Positions 53,945-63,962 of a stretch of DNA of 64,000 bases are shown in pieces. Both the position numbers and the translations under genes were made by a program. Location: the NCBI RefSeq assembly GCF_000151665.1, contig NW_013171820.1, forward strand, positions 91,093 to 155,092, written 5' to 3'. Numbering within the stretch: the first letter of the stretch is position 1; each line of letters starts with the position of its first letter. The notes beneath the pieces are model-generated. The model was not told the DNA's origin, searched no databases, and worked only from the letters and a program-made list of their open reading frames with translations. The DNA is from Blastocystis hominis. Taxonomy: Eukaryota > Sar > Bigyra > Opalinata > Blastocystidae.

Positions 53945-54730
53945 CTAACACTTACAACCAGATGATGGTTGAACCACGGGTTCATCAAAAACAACAGGAT
54001 GCATTCCCTTTGGAATGCTCGTATTTCTGTTTAAATCACTTTGCAAAACACCTTTTGTAGCCGATTCATAAATGACTGCGTTTTAGCTAGTCATAGAAAG
54101 CATACTGTCAATAATTGTATCAAACGCTTTGTTCACATTGTCTGCTGTTAATGCGCTCGTTTCGATGTATCCCATATTGTGCTGTTCGGCAAAAGCTTGC
54201 GCTTCTTCTGAGGAAACCGTTCGAACCGAAGCTAAATCACACTTATTACCTATCTAGGTTGATAGATGACTCTAAATACTACGATGAGAATAGGCATGTC
54301 ACTCGAAGAGTAGGATCCGATCTCATTGATCCACTGCTGGAGGTTATTGAACGACTGTCTGTGGGTGACATCAAAAACGATGATTGCCCCTGTGCTGCCT
54401 CGGTAATATCTGGAAATAAAAGGAATAATGAATAATGAAATACGCGGCTGCCATTGCTCTATACCTTTCTTGTCCCGCTAACAATTAGGATTAGAACAGA
54501 TAAGTTACCAGTGTCCCATAATTGAGTTTTGATAATTTTATTTCCTCTTTGAACCGACTTTGAATAAAAGTCAACTCCGATTGTTGCAGAAGTATCCTCT
54601 TGAAACAAATCTAACACAAAACGGGTAAGAATACTCGTTTTTCCAACTCCAGAATCACCAACGATAACCACTATGCATTAACTCGCAAAAAGAATATTTT
54701 ACTCTTAAAAAGATAATCATAATCATCCAT
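53945..54730 (-). CDS. Rab GTPase, Rab11-like
   Basis: About 200 residues after several introns of about 30-35 nt. MDDYDYLFKMVIVGD runs into the P loop GDSGVGKTS, switch I ATIGVDFYSKSV, switch II WDTAGQERYRAMAAAYYRG, GNKCDL (G4) and ETSAL (G5). The end SSGCKC is a double-cysteine prenylation signal. The DYDYLFK start and YRG after switch II fit Rab11/Rab8-type proteins of exocytic and recycling traffic, and Rab11 is a known exocyst partner. Exact subfamily needs a tree. It starts 60 bp from the right arm of the inverted duplication. Confidence 0.88.
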
Positions 54731-54942
54731 AGCAAATAGCTATTTTAAAAAATAGCAATTTCACAAAAAGAATTAGAGTCAACGTATTTTAAACTAGACA
54801 GTCTGAACCTTATCTTCGTCTTTTTCGTTTCCATACTTTACTATATTCCTTATTCAATAAACCACTCATTCATTCAGTCATCTAGTTGGCCATTCATTCA
54901 TTCATATACTATATAAAACACATACTACAATTTACTACAAAA

Positions 54943-55504
54943 ATGGATAACCTTCATCTCTTTCTCGATGCTGGTTTTATTCGATTCCTTTTATCATTCC
55001 ATAGCCAGATATGATGAAATCGATACACTCAAACAACTACTCGCTACTGGGTTTGATATTAATTCCAAAGATGAATATGGAAATACTGCACTCCATAATG
55101 CTGCTGCAAACGGAAATTTGTTTGTCTTGGTATAGTTTAGTAAAAGTTAGAGAAATCGTCGATTTTCTAATTGAAAACGGAAGCAAATGCATGAAGAACG
55201 ATTCTGGAAACACTCCATTACGTATAGAATAAGAGTTTGCTGTTTAGTTAGATCGAGCAGTTCTTCTTCAACATTTGGATGTAGTATTAAGTCTCTTGAA
55301 CGCATTTGATGATTTGGACGTACTGGAAGTATGAATAGAGAGTGAGTTGTTAGGTTCTAGAAAAACTCGTTTGGTAAAAGTGCTGTGGACATCGCATTCC
55401 AATCAGGAGACGATAATCTGATAAATAGTTTATTGAAACATAAATCGGCTGAGAAAGTTGATTCTTCGGTGGGATATGAAGACGAAGAAATTGATAGATC
55501 GTAA
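54943..55504 (+). CDS. Short ankyrin-repeat protein, copy B
   Basis: About 145 residues from five exons (introns 31, 31, 30 and 32 nt), all restoring one frame: DAARYDEIDTLKQLLATGFD, DEYGNTALHNAAANGNLEIV, GSKCMKNDSGNTPLHRAV, NSFGKSAVDIAF and an acidic end VGYEDEEIDRS. Intact start, splice sites, stop and octamer show that this copy is functional. The partner is unknown. Confidence 0.85.
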
Positions 55505-55569
55505 GTTTAGAATCAAGCAAGTACCAAATTGTTGTTGTTGTTGTTGTTACTGCTGCTGTTGTTGTTGAT

Positions 55570-55577
55570 TGTTTGTT
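55570..55577 (+). terminator. TGTTTGTT element of ankyrin copy B
   Basis: Exact octamer within the duplicated arm, 65 nt after the TAA. Confidence 0.6.
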
Positions 55578-55631
55578 GCGTTTTATAATAATAATCTTCT
55601 CTTGTTTGGTTGTTAGTTTATTTTTTAAACG

Positions 55632-56270
55632 ATGCATAATAAATCGAAAGTTAAGCATTCTACAGAAAAGATAACGATCCCCAAATATGCTACCTTTACG
55701 ATTCTTCCTCTCACTCGCCATTCCTTTGTAAAGTCTTCTCTACCAGATATTGGAGATGTACTGAAAAGCGAGGTTCCTGCAATCTCTGAAGTAATCTCAT
55801 CGGAATCGCCATCCTCGGAATCACGTTCAGTAGTTTTTCTCTGTGCCAATATCAACCATAGTTATCAGATCATGTAGAAGAGAGTACTGTTGATAATGAG
55901 CATGATACGGAAACTGAAGGTGATGCTTGGCACCAGCATACGACAACGAAAGAAAAAAGTGTTTGCTTGTCATGCGGGACTAGAAAGACGCCTCGCTGGC
56001 ATAAGTCTCGTTTTCTTTGCAACAATGCAGTAGGTGAATGAATACCCTCTGACAGAAAGCATGATTTCTTTTGTAATGCATGTGCAATTCGAATCAAAAA
56101 GTACCACCTCGTCTGTTCATCTTGCCACTATGCTTTGAATCGTGATCAGGAGCAGCAGGGTATATGTCCTCGTTGTAATCACCCGTTTGTAAACCTGATA
56201 AACGAAATGGAAGTGAAGATGGACGCTTATAGTAACCAGTTGGACGCGATTTTAGCAGGAGCGGTCGCTT
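55632..56270 (+). CDS. GATA-type zinc-finger protein
   Basis: About 185 residues. After a Ser/Glu-rich N-terminus (VLKSEVPAISEVISSESPSS), a GATA-like finger appears: CLSCGTRKTPRWHKS...CNNAHDFFCNACAIRIKKY, completed by a 30-nt intron (56034-56063). A second Cys cluster follows (LVCSSCHYAL, ICPRCNHPF). The TP-W and CNAC-IR-KK signatures are typical of GATA DNA-binding domains. A coiled C-terminus ends at ...ILAGAVA. The frame enters TGTTTGTA without a stop; cleavage after T56270 gives TAA 4 nt upstream of the element. If not, an encoded TGA follows about 20 nt later. Confidence 0.75.
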
Positions 56271-57540
56271 CGATTGTTTGTAAACAAATATGAGTAAAAC
56301 TCGTCACTTTCCTCTTCTTCCTTTACAATATATTCACTAACTCGCGGTAGTTCACCTTTCATCACTCCATCCAGAACAAACGTCTCTTTCACATATTCTC
56401 TTCCCTCCACTTTCCCTATAATATATTCGCACTCATCTAGATCTTCCGTGATTTGTCCATCACAGCATCGCACAATCTCGATCAACTCATTTCGAGGAGG
56501 TTGTGTGTTCTTTGCTATAAAATAGGGGCCGTGATTTGCCAATATTCCCTTTTCTTGCTCCTTCCTCTTTTTCAATCCTTCTTCAGCAAAGGAACTGATA
56601 AAAGAATCGGGACCAACCCATTTTCCTTGTTCTAAGCATGCATAGAGCCATGCTGGTGTCACCACGGGGATGCCGCGCGCCACAGCGCACATCATTTTAA
56701 CCGAGCGCACATCCTGCCCAGCCACAAGAAGATTAATCGATCGGCTGGAGCGAGAAATGAACTTCGCATCGCCTAGGCTGGAGACGAGCGAGATGAGAAC
56801 ATCTCGGTCTGCTTCGGAAAGCATTGTGGAGGAAAGAATGTGAGTGAGTTTGGGTTTGGGTTTGGATTTGGGTGTGGTGTTTGAAGAGGATTTGGGTTTG
56901 GTTTCTTTCTTTTTTGTAGTTTTAACAACATCTTTCTTTATTACCTTTTCTTTCTTTTCAGAAATTTCTTTTTCCTTTTCAGCGGATTCTTGGCTCATGC
57001 TGTTCTCTTTGCTTCCGCCTTTCTTTTGCTCCTCCTCCTCTTCCTCCTCCTTTTCTTCCTCTTCCATTTCCTTTTCTCTTTCTTTCTTATCCTCAGTAGC
57101 GATTGACTCTGGCGCACTCAACTCCAGTGATTCGGTTTTGGGAAGAGCATCAACTTTTAAACCCTGGTCATTATCATCACCAATCGACTGTGTCACTTCA
57201 CCAGAGGCGGGAATATCCACATCACTGATCGATACAGTCATTTCTAGCTTTAAATTACCAACCAACAACTTACTGATGCTTTCCGAACGATTTGAACCCA
57301 CTTCCCGCTGAGAAGTGGAAAGAGCTCGCCTAGCGCCGAGAGTTTTTCTCACAGAGTTTGACTTACCGACATTAATCGAATACAATCGAGAGGACTGCTG
57401 GGAAAGCCGAATAGCCCCACTTGCGCCAACACTCGAAGATTCGCTGATTGTACTCTCAGACCATGTCTTAGACCTGTCCGTTGACGATATCGAGGGTTTT
57501 GGAGAATTACATAAACTACATCTCGTTACCGATGGCGGAT
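56252..57540 (-). CDS. Tandem-BRCT protein
   Basis: At least 377 residues from about 57385, with an open frame reaching about 57540 (SNPPSVTRCSLCNSPKPS, a possible half zinc finger). The 5' end is unresolved; no ATG in frame is obvious. An acidic/Lys-rich central part ([39 protein letters not shown]) leads to BRCT1 (LTHILSSTMLSEADRDVLIS...GIPVVTPAWLYACLEQGKWV) and BRCT2 (GPYFIAKNTQPPRNELIEIV...YIIGKVEGREYVKETFVLDG). Tandem BRCT pairs bind phosphoproteins in DNA-damage signalling (MDC1, PTIP, Brc1 kinds). Encoded stop 56252-56254, but a polyadenylation-made stop near 56288 is possible. Confidence 0.7.
56275..56290. terminator. Shared palindromic poly(A) element of GATA and BRCT genes
   Basis: TTGTTTGTAAACAAAT is nearly self-complementary. 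The plus strand reads TGTTTGTA and the minus strand ATTTGTTTACAAAC, so one short element could end both convergent genes. Confidence 0.45.
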
Positions 57541-57820
57541 TTGAATAGGAACCTTTCTTTTATTCTAATATAATATAAAATACATGAGAGACAGATCCAA
57601 GATGCATTCATTTCGTATTCAAATGAGAAAAAATATGGTGGGTCAACCAAACATCGTATCCCCACATATCCCTCTCTATTGTTGTATTGGGTGCATAACC
57701 TTCCAATTTATTCCATCTGCTCATTGCTATACAGTGATTTGAAATAAAAGACAATAATACAGGTTCGTAACACAATCAATTGCCTAATTCTTCCTTTATT
57801 TGAGTGACACTATTCATAAA
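57541..57820. other. Intergenic, BRCT to transporter
   Basis: About 280 AT-rich bp between divergent genes. It should hold the transporter promoter and perhaps the missing first BRCT exon. Nothing else was identified. Confidence 0.35.
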
Positions 57821-59269
57821 ATGGCAGACAAATCACCTAAAAGTGGTATCAAATATTATGCTCTTATGTTTACAATCTATGCCACATGCGTTCTCTTCGG
57901 ACTGATAGAGAATGCGAAGAGTGTGGCTTTTCCCCTAATTAAAGATGCTTACAAGCTTTCTTATGACTTTCAGGGCTATCTAGTATCTATTTCGTGGTAT
58001 GGTTATGTGATTTTCTGTTTAGTCGCTGCTTTTGTTCTTGATCGCTGGGGTTGTAAGGTGGGCATAATTTCTGGTTATACTTTAACCCTTGTTGGATGTT
58101 TGGTAACAGCTGTTGTTCCCTATTTCCTAACAGTAGTTATTGCCTTAATGGTTGTTTGGATGGGCTTTGGATTCTTTGAGGTCGGAGTCAACGTGCTTGC
58201 AACACTTCTTTTTACCGAAAATAGTGCTGTCTATCTCAACTTGATCCATTTTTTCTATGGTCTTGGAGCTATTACTGGACCCCAAATCGCGTCTGGCTTT
58301 GTGAACTGGCTTAAGATGGGATATAAGGGAATCTACTTAGCCGAGGGCATTATCACCTTTGTTGTCCTAGTAGTTGTGATTCTCACTCCCTTTTCCATTC
58401 TTAAGAAAGTGGACTCCCCACAAAATCAGGAACCATCCAGCTGTGGTAATCTTTGCTCTCTCTTTAAAAGACCTTACATTTGGCTCTGCTCTATTACCCT
58501 TGGATTCATGGAAGTAATCGAGTTCGGAGCCTCCAATTGGGGCGCTCTTTATTACCACGATGTTTATGGTCTGGACGTAACAAAAGAAGGTGCTTTGTTT
58601 GTGTCGATGTTTTACATTCTCTTTGCTGCTTCCCGACTTCTCAGTGGTTTTCTCATTGAGAAGCTTGGCTACTATGTATCCCTCTTCTCCTCTCTCGTCA
58701 TATCTATCATCATCTACATCGTTGGTTTCCTCTGCGGAGTAAACGGACGTTGGGTGATTCCTTTCACTGGATACTTTATCGGTATTTTGTTCCCCACGTA
58801 CATGTGCTTACTAATGCAGATTTTTGGGGATGACTCTGCACGCGTTTCCTCCATTATCATCTTCCTCTCCGGAGCCACAAACGGCCTCATGCAGCTTGCT
58901 ATTGGATACATTAACGAATTCATTGGAAATCAGTGGGGATTCCGCTGCAATATCATCTACACACTGATCCCTATCATTCTCTTGTATTTCGTGAGAATGC
59001 ATGCTAAAAGGATGCACAAAAAGGAGAAGGAGCAGAGCACGCAGTCAGCTTCGCAGGAACAAAACGTTCAGGAATCATCGAAGTCTGTGGAGGTGGAAAT
59101 GCATCCAATGGAAGAGAAGGAAGTGAAAGTGGAAACGGCACAAGACAATACGTATGTAATCGTTGCTCAGGAGAAGAGCGACATTTCTCCCGAAATAGTC
59201 GCTGTCGATCCGAAGAAAAATCCTAACGGTTCAATTCCAGAAGAGAAGGCCGTTTCGAATACGGTGTAG
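57821..59269 (+). CDS. MFS sugar transporter, FucP/FHS-like
   Basis: An intronless frame of 482 residues from MADKSPKSG with 12 likely membrane helices: YYALMFTIYATCVLFGLIEN, WYGYVIFCLVAAFVLDRWG (conserved D-R after helix 2), GCLVTAVVPYFLTVVI, FGFFEVGVNVLATLLF, LIHFFYGLGAITGPQIAS, and so on to IIYTLIPIILLYFV. The pattern N/G..N..F.G.G....P fits the fucose-galactose-glucose:H+ symporter group. The cytosolic C-terminal ~90 residues are Glu/Lys-rich and not part of the family core. Lack of introns could mean acquisition from bacteria, but this is only suggestive. Substrate unknown. Confidence 0.78.
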   Translation: MADKSPKSGIKYYALMFTIYATCVLFGLIENAKSVAFPLIKDAYKLSYDFQGYLVSISWYGYVIFCLVAAFVLDRWGCKVGIISGYTLTLVGCLVTAVVPYFLTVVIALMVVWMGFGFFEVGVNVLATLLFTENSAVYLNLIHFFYGLGAITGPQIASGFVNWLKMGYKGIYLAEGIITFVVLVVVILTPFSILKKVDSPQNQEPSSCGNLCSLFKRPYIWLCSITLGFMEVIEFGASNWGALYYHDVYGLDVTKEGALFVSMFYILFAASRLLSGFLIEKLGYYVSLFSSLVISIIIYIVGFLCGVNGRWVIPFTGYFIGILFPTYMCLLMQIFGDDSARVSSIIIFLSGATNGLMQLAIGYINEFIGNQWGFRCNIIYTLIPIILLYFVRMHAKRMHKKEKEQSTQSASQEQNVQESSKSVEVEMHPMEEKEVKVETAQDNTYVIVAQEKSDISPEIVAVDPKKNPNGSIPEEKAVSNTV

Positions 59270-59294
59270 AAAAGTAAATGTTTTCGAAGAGTGT

Positions 59295-59302
59295 TGTTTG
59301 TA
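59295..59302 (+). terminator. TGTTTGTA element of the transporter gene
   Basis: One-base variant octamer 25 nt after the TAG. Confidence 0.5.
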
Positions 59303-59350
59303 CAAAACGGGTTTTTGGTTGTGTTTCTGTCTTCACCACAATTTTCGTAT

Positions 59351-60706
59351 ATGAAGTACTCATCGCTTTTGGTTGCGGTTATCCTTTCTGTGGCGATCGC
59401 AGAGAAGTATGCAATTATTTTCGGAACGGCGAAAGGCTGGAGTAACTATTCCATTACCAGCGTACTTGTAAATTTGATTTTCCACTTCTAGGAACCTTGC
59501 CGTGCTTACACATATCTGATCCGTGGAGGACTCAAGCCTGAAAACATTATTTATATGACATACACTGACGACGTGACGTACATACTCAATCCTTTCAAGG
59601 GAATGATGTTTACTGAGCAATCTGAAACGACTGACGGAGACTGGGCTAAGTATGGTTGCTTCGAACATGTCGACTATACGATTCCCAATATCAACCCTGA
59701 AGTGTTCATTGCTATTATCAGCGGAGATAAGGCAACCGTTCAGAACACTCTGGGCATCGAGAACCCGAAGGTTCTGAATGCCACTGAGAATGATACCGTC
59801 TTCACTTATTTCATCGACCACGGTGAACTGGCTCAGATCTTCGTGGGTCCCAGCGTGGTGAGCGAGGAGCGCTTCATCAACGCCCTCAAGGTGGCTCATG
59901 ACAATCATCTCTACGGCAAGTGGGTCTGGTTCATGGAAGCTTGCCACGGCGGATCGATGTTCGCGAACCTACCTTCGGACTGGAACATTTTCGCGATGAC
60001 CTCCGCTGACAAGGATCACATCGCGAAGATGAGCGAGTGTCCTCCCGACGACATGATCGCGAAAAAGCACCTGAAGACCTGCATGGGCGGGCTGTGGGAC
60101 AACGTGTGGATGGACTACTGGGCGGCGCACCCGTCGTGCACGATCGGCGAGATCGTGGACGCGACGATGAAGGAAGTGGGCGAAGTGTCCGACCAGAACG
60201 TGTCGCAGTTCGGAGCCCTGGGCCTCCGCGACCTCCCTCTCTCCGAGTTCGTGGGCGAAATGCCTCCGAGCCGGTCCTCATCTATTGAATCATCCATTGA
60301 ATCATCCTCTCATTCATCCAAGCGATCGCACGGAACCCTCGTCGATCGCCACGAGGTTCCTCTCCATCTCGCCAAGTGGGCCGCTGTCCGCGCTGACGAC
60401 GATCGTGCCGAGGCGCTCGCGGAGTTCCAGCGCCTCCGCGTCGTCGCCGCGCGCCGCGAAGTCGAAGCCATGCGGCTCGGCGTCGCTCTCCTCGGAGAGA
60501 AGGCCGCGCTGCGCGCCTGGGAGAACGGAGCCGAGGCGTACAACGTGGACTGCGTGCGGACGCTCGGATTGGGACTGGAGGAGCACTGCGGAAGCACCAG
60601 GGACGCCATGGGAACGCTGCAGCCCGGAGTGACCAATCTGCTGAAGAGTGTGTGCCTGCCCGGTGTGCGTGCGCCGGAGGTGGACTGGGACGAGGTTTGC
60701 ATGTAG
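59351..60706 (+). CDS. Legumain (asparaginyl endopeptidase, C13)
   Basis: One 30-nt intron (59470-59499) gives about 441 residues. A signal peptide (MKYSSLLVAVILSVAIA) precedes the caspase-fold domain: YAIIFGTAKGWSNYSI, CRAYTYLIRGGL, catalytic His in FTYFIDHGEL and catalytic Cys in WFMEACHGGSMF. A Ser/His-rich insert (SSSIESSIESSSHSS) stands between the catalytic part and the helical C-terminal prodomain-like region, which has paired cysteines. Legumains cleave after Asn in acidic compartments; Blastocystis is reported to carry a surface legumain. The insert may be an activation linker. A proline-free natural stop TAG is followed by two octamers. Confidence 0.9.
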
Positions 60707-60737
60707 AGGGAAAGTGAAAAGGCTTTCAACTTGATGT

Positions 60738-60757
60738 TGTTTGTTTGGCTGTTTGTT
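60738..60757 (+). terminator. Double TGTTTGTT element of legumain
   Basis: Two exact octamers at 60738-60745 and 60750-60757, starting 31 nt after the stop. Confidence 0.6.
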
Positions 60758-61038
60758 TGAGGAATTATTTATATTTATATATAAATAGGATTTGGAGGTA
60801 TGAGACGGCAGGGACAGGGCCAGTGCACCGGACCGATGAGAAGGAAGCAGACAAATAGGACACTTCACACTTGAATTCAAACACATCCCTTCCACTTTGT
60901 TTTTGGACTGCAGAGAACTTAACGTCTATTGGTTCGAAAAATCATGCAGGTCGAGTAGACACACACTGGAGTGTTGATTCTAGGAATGTACCCAAGAATC
61001 CTTCGAGTGAGCAGCCGAATTTGAAAACGGAGCAAGCG

Positions 61039-62327
61039 ATGGAAGAAGAAGCGAAAGATGCTGGCAAAAAGGAATCAACATACAAGAGACCCAAATACTA
61101 CAGTTTGGGATGCTTTGATCGATTTGACTGTGTAGTTAGGGAGGAACCCTACTTTCCACTCCACAAGTGTGGAGAAATCATATCTTGCACTTATTGTGGT
61201 GCTGTGAGATTGGAGGCGAGCAATGACTGGTAGAATATCACAGACACAATCCAATTCCGATGCAACGAGTGTCCGAACATTCTCTGTAAGAAGTGTATCA
61301 TGTCGCGCCAAGAAAAGAACGGACATTTGGCATCGCACGGATATCACGTCAGCGAATGCTTGGAGTAGCTTCCACTCCTTCTCCACTCCTTTCCAGAAGC
61401 ATGCCCTTATACGCCCTGGACTGGTCTGCGAAAGACGAGCTCCGCTTAATGGAGGCCATGGACGAGTTCCGATTCTGCAATTGGGAGTACCTCATCATGA
61501 TCATCAAGTAATCCTCTCAGAAACATCTCCAACTACGTCGACAAACCCGAACGCGCCTGCGTCGAACACATCCACGCGCTGCGCGCGGCGAACCCGCAGA
61601 GCGCCATCCGCGAAATGTTCGGGTTTTGCTTCATCGAGGGCGGGGGTTTCATGACGCTGGGCGGCATGGACGCCGCCGCGCCGCTTCGCCCGCTCTGCTG
61701 GACGCATTTCTCCTCCATGGAGCGGTACTTCCGCGTGTTCACCGCGGGGATTTTCATCGGCTCCCAGAGGGCGTTTCGCGATCTCGGAAAGTGGAATTCG
61801 TAGAAACGGGGAAGGCGTTTCATGCAGGATGGGCGGCATCATGATCGACAGCGGTTCCACGTTTTCCTATCTGATTTCCAGCGAGTATCGGGTTTTTGTG
61901 CAGGCGTTTCACTCCGCGCTGGGCGAAGCGCTCCGCCGCGCAAACCGCACTTTCCCCGCGGTGAAGCGTCTACGCGAGTAGAATCGTGAAAACGTGGAAA
62001 TGTAGGCCGGTGCTGCTGGACGTGGAGCAGATGGACGGAGTGGAAATGCTGTCGCCTGAGGAAAAGCGGCTGTGTAGCGTAGGGAAGAGAGAGGAGGAGA
62101 ATGGCGATTAGCTGCTGCATTTGGTGCCGAGGCATTATATGGCGATTAAGAGCACGATCATTCAGGAGTGCTGCAAGTGAGAGAAAGGGAGGAGAGTGAG
62201 GCGTAGGAACGGAATGGGGAGCAGAGAGGGAGCGAAGATTACGATGGACGTGGAGAGAAGGCAGAAGGAGTTCGATTTCTTTGTGAGCTGCGGGTGGATC
62301 ACTTCGGCGGCGCAATTGAATGAATGA
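61039..62327 (+). CDS. ADA2: SAGA/ADA coactivator ADA2
   Basis: About 345 residues. Three ADA2 domains in the usual order. A ZZ zinc finger: ISCTYCGAN, IQFRCNECPNILCKKC, EKNGHLASHGYHVSE. A SANT/Myb domain: YALDWSAKDELRLMEAMDEF, then FCNWENISNYVDKPERACVEHI once a 34-nt intron is removed. A C-terminal SWIRM: LSPEEKRLCSV, LHLVPRHYMAIKSTIIQE, DVERRQKEFDFFVSCGWI. ADA2 holds the Gcn5 acetyltransferase in SAGA. The stretch between SANT and SWIRM (GFCFIEGGGFMTLGGMDAA) is unfamiliar and its exon borders (61790-62020) are uncertain. Several frames open upstream of the chosen ATG but lack an ATG. Confidence 0.85.
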
Positions 62328-62351
62328 ATGATTGTGTGGAGGAGATTGGCT

Positions 62352-62359
62352 TGTTTGTT
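62352..62359 (+). terminator. TGTTTGTT element of ADA2
   Basis: Exact octamer 24 nt after the TGA. Confidence 0.6.
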
Positions 62360-63120
62360 AAGAGAAAATGAGGAATGGAATGGAATGGAATGAGTGTGCT
62401 GTGATGAAGGGAATAATGAATGGATAGGATGGATAGCGGAATGATAGAATGCATTGAGTAAAAGCGATTAATAAGATGAGTTAGATTCAATTGGATTGAT
62501 ATAGTATATCGTTTATAGAAATGGTGATTAGATGCAAGATAAGTTGGTGTTTTTTAGTGTATATAATAATATGAGAATCAGTTTGAATGAGACCATGAGA
62601 TGATAGAGATAATAGACAAAGTTTCAGAACGTTTTAGATGTTGTTTGACTCATTAAAACTAAGAGTCAAATAATACTTGTATAGTTTATTTAAAAGTTAT
62701 TACACGTTATGTGCACATCAATCAAATGATCTTCGATGTTTTATTGTGATTATGATTATGATTATGGCTCCAATTGGTATAGACAACAAATGGATCAATT
62801 ATCTTCATATCACACAATTTAAGAATGATTAGTAGTGTATAAAGCTGAGTGGTAATCACAAGTACAATAATAGGATTTCCGCTCAATTCATATATTATTT
62901 ATTATGATAATATATAGCATAACGGCAAGTTATCAAAGCAAACAGAATATGTATTTACCTAAAATTAACAAATTGCCATATTGAAACAAACAAGCTAATT
63001 ATTAAGGATTGGTATAAACCAAAATAACAGTTTAAATTCATTGAATTTATCATGAAGTGTACTTAATATCGGATATTCATACCACTTTTTAGATATCGTT
63101 CGTTTTAGCTTGCGAGATAT
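62360..63120. other. AT-rich non-coding stretch
   Basis: About 760 bp, much richer in A/T than the genes to the left. It holds short GGAATGGAAT and GATTAT runs but no coherent frame or RNA gene. It probably includes the 3' flank of the LRR gene. Confidence 0.4.
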
Positions 63121-63122
63121 AT

Positions 63123-63962
63123 CTACAATAGAATTAAATCATTCAAAAACAAACTCGAAATAGATTTGGTCCGAATATTTTTGAAAGCATCAGGCCCATA
63201 TATGTCATTAGGCAGATAAATATCCTCAAGATTTGGAATATCTAAATACAATCAATAGTCACATTTGAAACTACTTTCTAATGTCAATGCATGAGGACCG
63301 GAGAAACTTCCCAATTTCGAATCGAGGGTAGTTAGATTTGGAAGATCTATATTCATTCATTTCAACCCATTTCGCTAGTACTTCGCATTATCAAAGAACA
63401 TGAATTATCATATCTTCCACAAAGTGCATACCAACCGAGTTGAATGGATTGTAATGATGGAAGATCTATATCAATCATTTCATTCAAACTCATTCAATAC
63501 TGTCGATTATTGTTGTTAAGGATTGTTCAAATGAACGATCACCTAATGTAATGGATTGTAGATTAGGAAGATCTAGTCATTCATACATTCAATATCATTT
63601 TCAATACCCTTAATCACAAATGAACTCTTTTGAAAATTGAATGATTCCCTTCCAATCGTACCAATTTGAATGGATTGTAATTGTGGTAGATTCTTCAATT
63701 CAAAGTCTCCATTGAAATCACTAAAGCAATATTCACCGATTTCGATGGATTTCAATGATTTGCAATTCAATATGTAAAATGACTTTGACTTGAAATAATC
63801 ATCTGCAATTTCAATTTCATCTTCATTGTCATCTTCAATTTCAATGTCATCTTCATTTTCAATTTCAAATGTATATTCATATTCATTCCCATTATTATTA
63901 TCATCTTCATCCTCATCTTCATCTTCATCCTCATGCTCATTTTCATCCTCCGTGGGCCTCAT
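63123..63962 (-). CDS. BspA-like leucine-rich-repeat protein (possibly partial)
   Basis: From an ATG at 63962 an acidic, Asn-rich start (HEDEDEDEDEDDNNNGNEYE) leads to LRR_5-type repeats: CKSLKSIEIGEYCFSDF, NLPQLQSIQIGTIGRESF, LPNLQSITLGDRSFEQ, LPSLQSIQLGWYALCG, LPNLTTLDSKLGSFSG and IPNLEDIYLPND. Four introns (35, 35, 35, 33 nt), all phase 1, cut immediately before the L/IPNL of successive repeats. The frame stays open upstream of the ATG, so exons may lie beyond the window. BspA-like proteins are often surface-exposed in gut protists, but no signal peptide is seen here. Encoded stop TAG 63123-63125. Confidence 0.65.

Larger units (their letters stand above)
54790..55586 (+). repeat. Right arm of inverted duplication (ankyrin gene)
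   Basis: Inverted near-identical copy of 51359-52136. Differences include a few single bases and extra (TTG/CTG) triplets at about 55530-55568. The arms flank about 2.65 kb of unique sequence. Confidence 0.9.

Noticed and set aside
51359-55586. Transposon with terminal inverted repeats
   Set aside because: The arms are complete ankyrin genes, the interior holds housekeeping genes, and there is no transposase or target duplication.
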